From: Lymantria dispar
Lineage: Eukaryota; Arthropoda; Insecta; Lepidoptera; Erebidae
DNA length: 64,000 nucleotides
Assembly (NCBI GenBank): GCA_032191425.1
Contig: CM063452.1
Coordinates: forward strand, 26,922,001 to 26,986,000
Direction: 5' to 3'
In this document: positions 60,625-64,000 of the stretch, one piece after another
How the letters are laid out: the number at the start of each line of letters is the position of its first letter
How positions within the stretch are numbered: position 1 is the first letter of the stretch
Translations under genes and position numbers: made by a program
Notes under the pieces: generated by a model
The model's database searches: none
The model's input: the letters and a program-made list of their open reading frames with translations, nothing else
What the model was told of the DNA's origin: nothing

Positions 60625-61155
60625 CGTCTTCTCCATAATATAAGGGAAAATGACCTGTAATACCATGCTGGTCAGACAGGTTGGTATAGAATTTTATTTC
60701 GATTCTTCTTTTTCCAGCATAAATGTTATTTGAATATATTACTTAGTCGACTGGCAGGACCACACTGTTGACAGTTGTCTCTCTACAGCCGAGGGCCGAT
60801 CCGTCCGGGGTAGTACCACGCTCTCGCAGAAAATCGATGTTTGAGTAGTAACAATTTATTACTGCGTTTCGTTCGGTGAGCAAGAGAATCGGAACTATCT
60901 GAGCGTGTTTGCGTGTGGTGGGTTTTAGTGCCTTTAGTACCACTGAACTTCAATGCACGCATTCATACTCCCTTCACTTTCCTCACGGTAGGCAACAGCC
61001 TAACAAAGTTCCATGAGTGGCAGCAACACTTATCATCAGGTGTAGAGTTTCTTCGTTTGCCACCGTTAGCAATAAATAAGAAAAAGAAAAACGATACCCA
61101 CGGGTAGGAAATTAGGCATTGAACTGTTTTCTTTCTCCGTCACAACACAGAAAAG
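60625..61155 (+). repeat. Family C repeat split by family F
   Basis: The left part ends at TTACTTAGTCGA (60748) and the right part resumes at TACCCACGGGTAGG (61090). A family F copy lies between. Confidence 0.75.
60749..61089 (+). repeat. Family F retroposon, nearly full copy
   Basis: It contains GCCGAGGGCCGATCCGTCCG, AACAATTTATTACTGCGTTT, GTGTTTGCGTGTGGTGGGTT and an A-rich end AATAAATAAGAAAAAGAAAA. It is the plus-strand counterpart of 32340-32668. Confidence 0.75.
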
Positions 61156-61257
61156 TACCATTAAGTTATACCAATACGAGAATAATGAATTTATTCAAGT
61201 CAGACTATTGTGTATGGTTATTAAAAGGAGAATAACAAGAGAAGAATAGTAATATAA

Positions 61258-61502
61258 TTTCGGTGTGGTGACGGAGTAAGAATACAATTCACCACTCCCT
61301 TCCTTCCCTTCCATCTTGCCCGTGGATGTCATAAAAGATGACTATGGGTTATAATATGCACATAACATGTGTGCAAGAGAAGAAAAACTCGAAATGAAAC
61401 TCTATACCAACATGTCTGACCAGCATGGTATAGTAGGTCAAATTCACTCCCATTGTGGAGGAGGCCCGAGTCCAACAATGGGATTTATGTGGGTTGCGAT
61501 GA
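61258..61502 (-). repeat. Family C repeat, complete
   Basis: A minus-strand copy with a (CCTT)n expansion near 61298-61312. Confidence 0.85.
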
Positions 61503-62079
61503 ATACTAATAAAATAAAATAATATAAAAAATCGATTTCAATATAATTGATGGCGAAAAAAATTCACATGAATGCAGTTTTTACGATATTTTCTTTCAGA
61601 AACTAGTATTGTATTTCATTATTTTGTTCATACACGTAAAGTTTTCAGTACCATCATAAACTATTGAACGAAAATGAGAAATGACTATACAGGTACGGCT
61701 TTGTTCAAAGCTAGGTTACTGGATCGATGGCCTAGTGATTGATGGAATAGGAATTATCAATGAGCACGCCGCTGCCACTTGTAAATGGTTCACGAAATTG
61801 CTTTTGAAATAACCATCATTATCGATATTGTAGGCTATTATTTAAAGAAATAACTGTTCGAATGGAATTTAAAAAATGTTTTCTATATTATTGTTTCATT
61901 TTTTATTTAAAACTAGATGACCCGGTGAACTTTCTATCACCTATATTTGATTACCTATTGTCCCTTTTTTCACATCACGCATTTAAACATTATTTTAAAA
62001 ATATTTATGTTAATAAAAAGTATTGACCTTGATATGATGCCTCAACAATTATCTAGCGTCAGAGTGGTTCCTTGAGTGT
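61503..62079. other. AT-rich, with a Helitron-like end
   Basis: AACTAGATGACCCGGTGAAC at 61912-61931 resembles the inverse of the Helitron-like end at 49523. Nothing else is recognised. Confidence 0.4.
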
Positions 62080-62820
62080 TCGAAGGAATAAAGGAGAGGC
62101 CTGTGCTCCTTCCGAAGCTAGCACGGTCTCTGATCTCAGCTGCAGCCTACAGGCCCATTCGTCTTTTCGAAAATATGGCAAAACGATTGGAGAGAAATTT
62201 GACTACCGGCATCGCCCACGACACCAGCACCGACCGATAGGTTAGCCCCGACCGTCGGACTACTAGTTTGACTTCCAGAAGCGACGTTTTAGGGATTTTG
62301 GTCTTATCGAGAGCCGTGAGTGCTGTGGCGATTGCCGGCGGAGAGGTGTTGTTGACCCTGTTTTTGAACATCGCCAACGGAATCGATAATCTCCTATTCA
62401 GTTGCATCAGGTACTATAGTACCAGAGAGGCGCCCATAGGTGCCTCCCTGATGCAACGGGATTCTTGCTTTCCAACTGGTACAGGCTGTGCCAGGCGTAA
62501 TTGCTTCGGCAAGTACCTGCACACTGTCAAGAGAAAAACTAGGACAACGTCCTCCTACCATTGCGATTGCGACCACGGCGGAATCTGGAGAGAACAAAGT
62601 TAACGCGTCGTAATCATTGGTATCGATATGACACTGAGGACTATTACCAAGGTAGAGTCGATGCTCGACAGCGTCAGGAACTTCGACACTAGCCATCTTG
62701 ATGAAGGAAGTAGTAAAATGGGTCAGACAGGAAATCTTTCACAATGAAACTCCGCCACCGGCGCGTCGAGAGGTATAGCCGCGAGTACCTACGCCTGATG
62801 TCATCCTAGGCAAGGTCAAG
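62080..62820 (+). pseudogene. Heavily decayed R1-clade ORF2
   Basis: Short stretches in different frames match LINE-2 ORF2: AAAYRPI(R)LFENMAKRLER, a GGEVLLTLFLNIANGIDNLL-like segment (RT block with DIANAF degraded), GCARRNCFGKYLHTVKRKTR and a SYHCDCD knuckle remnant. The C-terminal end RYSREYLRLMSS-stop (62778-62812) is still visible. A large internal deletion removes the YADD block. Its age is much greater than that of LINE-2. Confidence 0.8.
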
Positions 62821-63115
62821 TGTGTATTGATGTATGTTCCTCACCGTCGGAGAGGTAGATTGAGTTATAGGCACCGCTCTAGCAACAGTGTTGGTTATTG
62901 CCGGGGCAACGAGGGAGGCGGCAGTTGAAAGGGTACAGCCGACTGCTGAGGTCGGACTGCTATAGGTGATACAAAGAAGAAAATTACCTATAGTCAGCAC
63001 AACGGCAATAGGGAGGGAATACTGTAGGTTATTGAACCGCATGCTGCTTTTCTGTCACCCCAAATGGATTGAGCAGGGGTGTCCAGGTCATACAATGCCA
63101 AAATAAAGTTGTGGC
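62821..63115 (+). mobile_element. Decayed 3' UTR of the R1-like copy
   Basis: Sequence following the ORF2 end (CAAGGTCAAGTGTGTATTGA, CGGTCGGAGAGG-like parts) is weakly similar to the family D 3' UTR. A poly(A) is not visible. Confidence 0.4.
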
Positions 63116-63684
63116 GCAGCTTTCTTTGTTCTGCAATTATTAAATTAATTTAGCTTACAATTCTATTGAATATAATATTTTTAACTATATTAAATAGCAC
63201 ATAGTTACAATACAACAAATCTTTCGGCACAAAAGTATACTTCCGAATCATAGTAGCCTACTACATGTTTGGATTACAACAGCACTACGTCTGTGGAATA
63301 GCTTAATTTCACTGTCGTGTTTGATATGCGCGAGCGCTATCCGTTCTAGGCCACTTATTTGCTAGTCACTCTAGGATCTAATTCTGATCATTAATATCGT
63401 TAGCACATGAGGTGGCTCGTCGCACATTTTACTGATTTCAATGACCAATGACCTTTCAATGACATTGTAAACAATAATAGTACAGAAAGTGCTCGCGCAA
63501 ACAATAAAAGTTAAGAAAAAATCTAAAAATTAATTAAAAATATGAGCTATTTGTGTCGGTTCGAGTTATAATTTTCTTTACAAACTGTTACTTGTTAGTT
63601 ATAGTCGTTACCATTGAGTGGTTGCTGACAACAAATCAGTAAAGCCTTCGGTAATTCTACCAGAACATGAGAATACACGCACTT
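63116..63684. other. AT-rich, no recognisable feature
   Basis: Nothing recognisable is visible. Confidence 0.45.
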
Positions 63685-63905
63685 CATTAATATATAGTTA
63701 CACTTCAGCATTTTTTCTGCATTATATTATATAAAATACTAGCAAAATTATTCAAATATTGTACATCACTAAAATAATGATTTTTAATCATTACATTTTT
63801 TAATCATTATACTACTTCTTCTTTCATAATAGCGATAATCTACAATAATGAGTGGTGCCAGTGTCGAGTTACAATATTCTTCACGTCTTTAGTGTCCGGC
63901 AAAGA
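63685..63905 (-). repeat. Family I repeat, diverged
   Basis: It shares TCTGCATTATATTATATAAA, ATAATGAGTGGTGCCAGTGT and CACGTCTTTAGT with 12411-12760, but has lost most of the (TTC)n end. Confidence 0.6.
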
Positions 63906-64000
63906 GTATAAATGTTACTGTAAAAGCTCGAACTGTGGTAAATTCTAAGATTTGCCAGTAAAACCAAAGATTTACCAACTCTTAATGATAGAAGTCCGAA

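Overview
This window looks like transposable-element-rich, non-genic DNA from an insect, most likely a moth or butterfly (Lepidoptera). The evidence is the AT-rich background, two R1-clade non-LTR retrotransposons, a DD34E Tc1 element, abundant small Helitrons ending in GGGTTGCTAG, and several short repeat families that I recall from lepidopteran genomes. I see no convincing host gene. There are only two low-confidence exon candidates, near 29.1 kb and 19.5 kb. No bacterial-type operons, CRISPR arrays, rRNA genes or true tRNA genes are visible.

Layout. 0-20 kb is a mosaic of small elements: copies of an abundant repeat called family C here, non-autonomous Helitrons (Hel-A and Hel-B), 3' ends of R1-clade LINEs, RTE-type LINE fragments, a 389-bp MITE and a fold-back Helitron. 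20.5-23.4 kb is a broken jockey/CR1-type LINE with its 3' UTR. 23.4-33.6 kb is again mosaic. 33.6-40.2 kb holds an apparently intact two-ORF R1-clade LINE (LINE-1, minus strand) joined head to tail to the 3' end of a different R1-clade LINE (family D). 41.1-42.7 kb is a Tc1 transposon with perfect 26-bp inverted termini and one stop codon in its transposase. 46.8-49.5 kb contains a retroposed ORF fragment and then a hAT element, with 8-bp target duplications, sitting inside a Helitron. 49.9-54.6 kb is LINE-2, a 5'-truncated but very young R1-clade element (family D) with 14-bp target duplications, a 44-A tail and one frameshift in a C9 run. 54.6-64 kb returns to mosaic repeats, including a second MITE, a jockey 3' UTR split by a Helitron, and a decayed R1-like copy at 62-63 kb.

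How the parts relate. LINE-1 and LINE-2 would each supply an ORF1 zinc-knuckle RNA-binding protein and an ORF2 endonuclease/reverse transcriptase. Many GC-rich fragments across the window are 5'-truncated copies of family D that retain its structured 3' UTR. Non-autonomous passengers (Helitrons, hAT, MITEs, families C, F, G and I) are nested inside one another, and several nestings reveal clean empty sites. All coordinates and motifs were read directly from the sequence. Family names beyond the protein-coding elements rest on recall of known repeats, and the letter names C to J are local labels.
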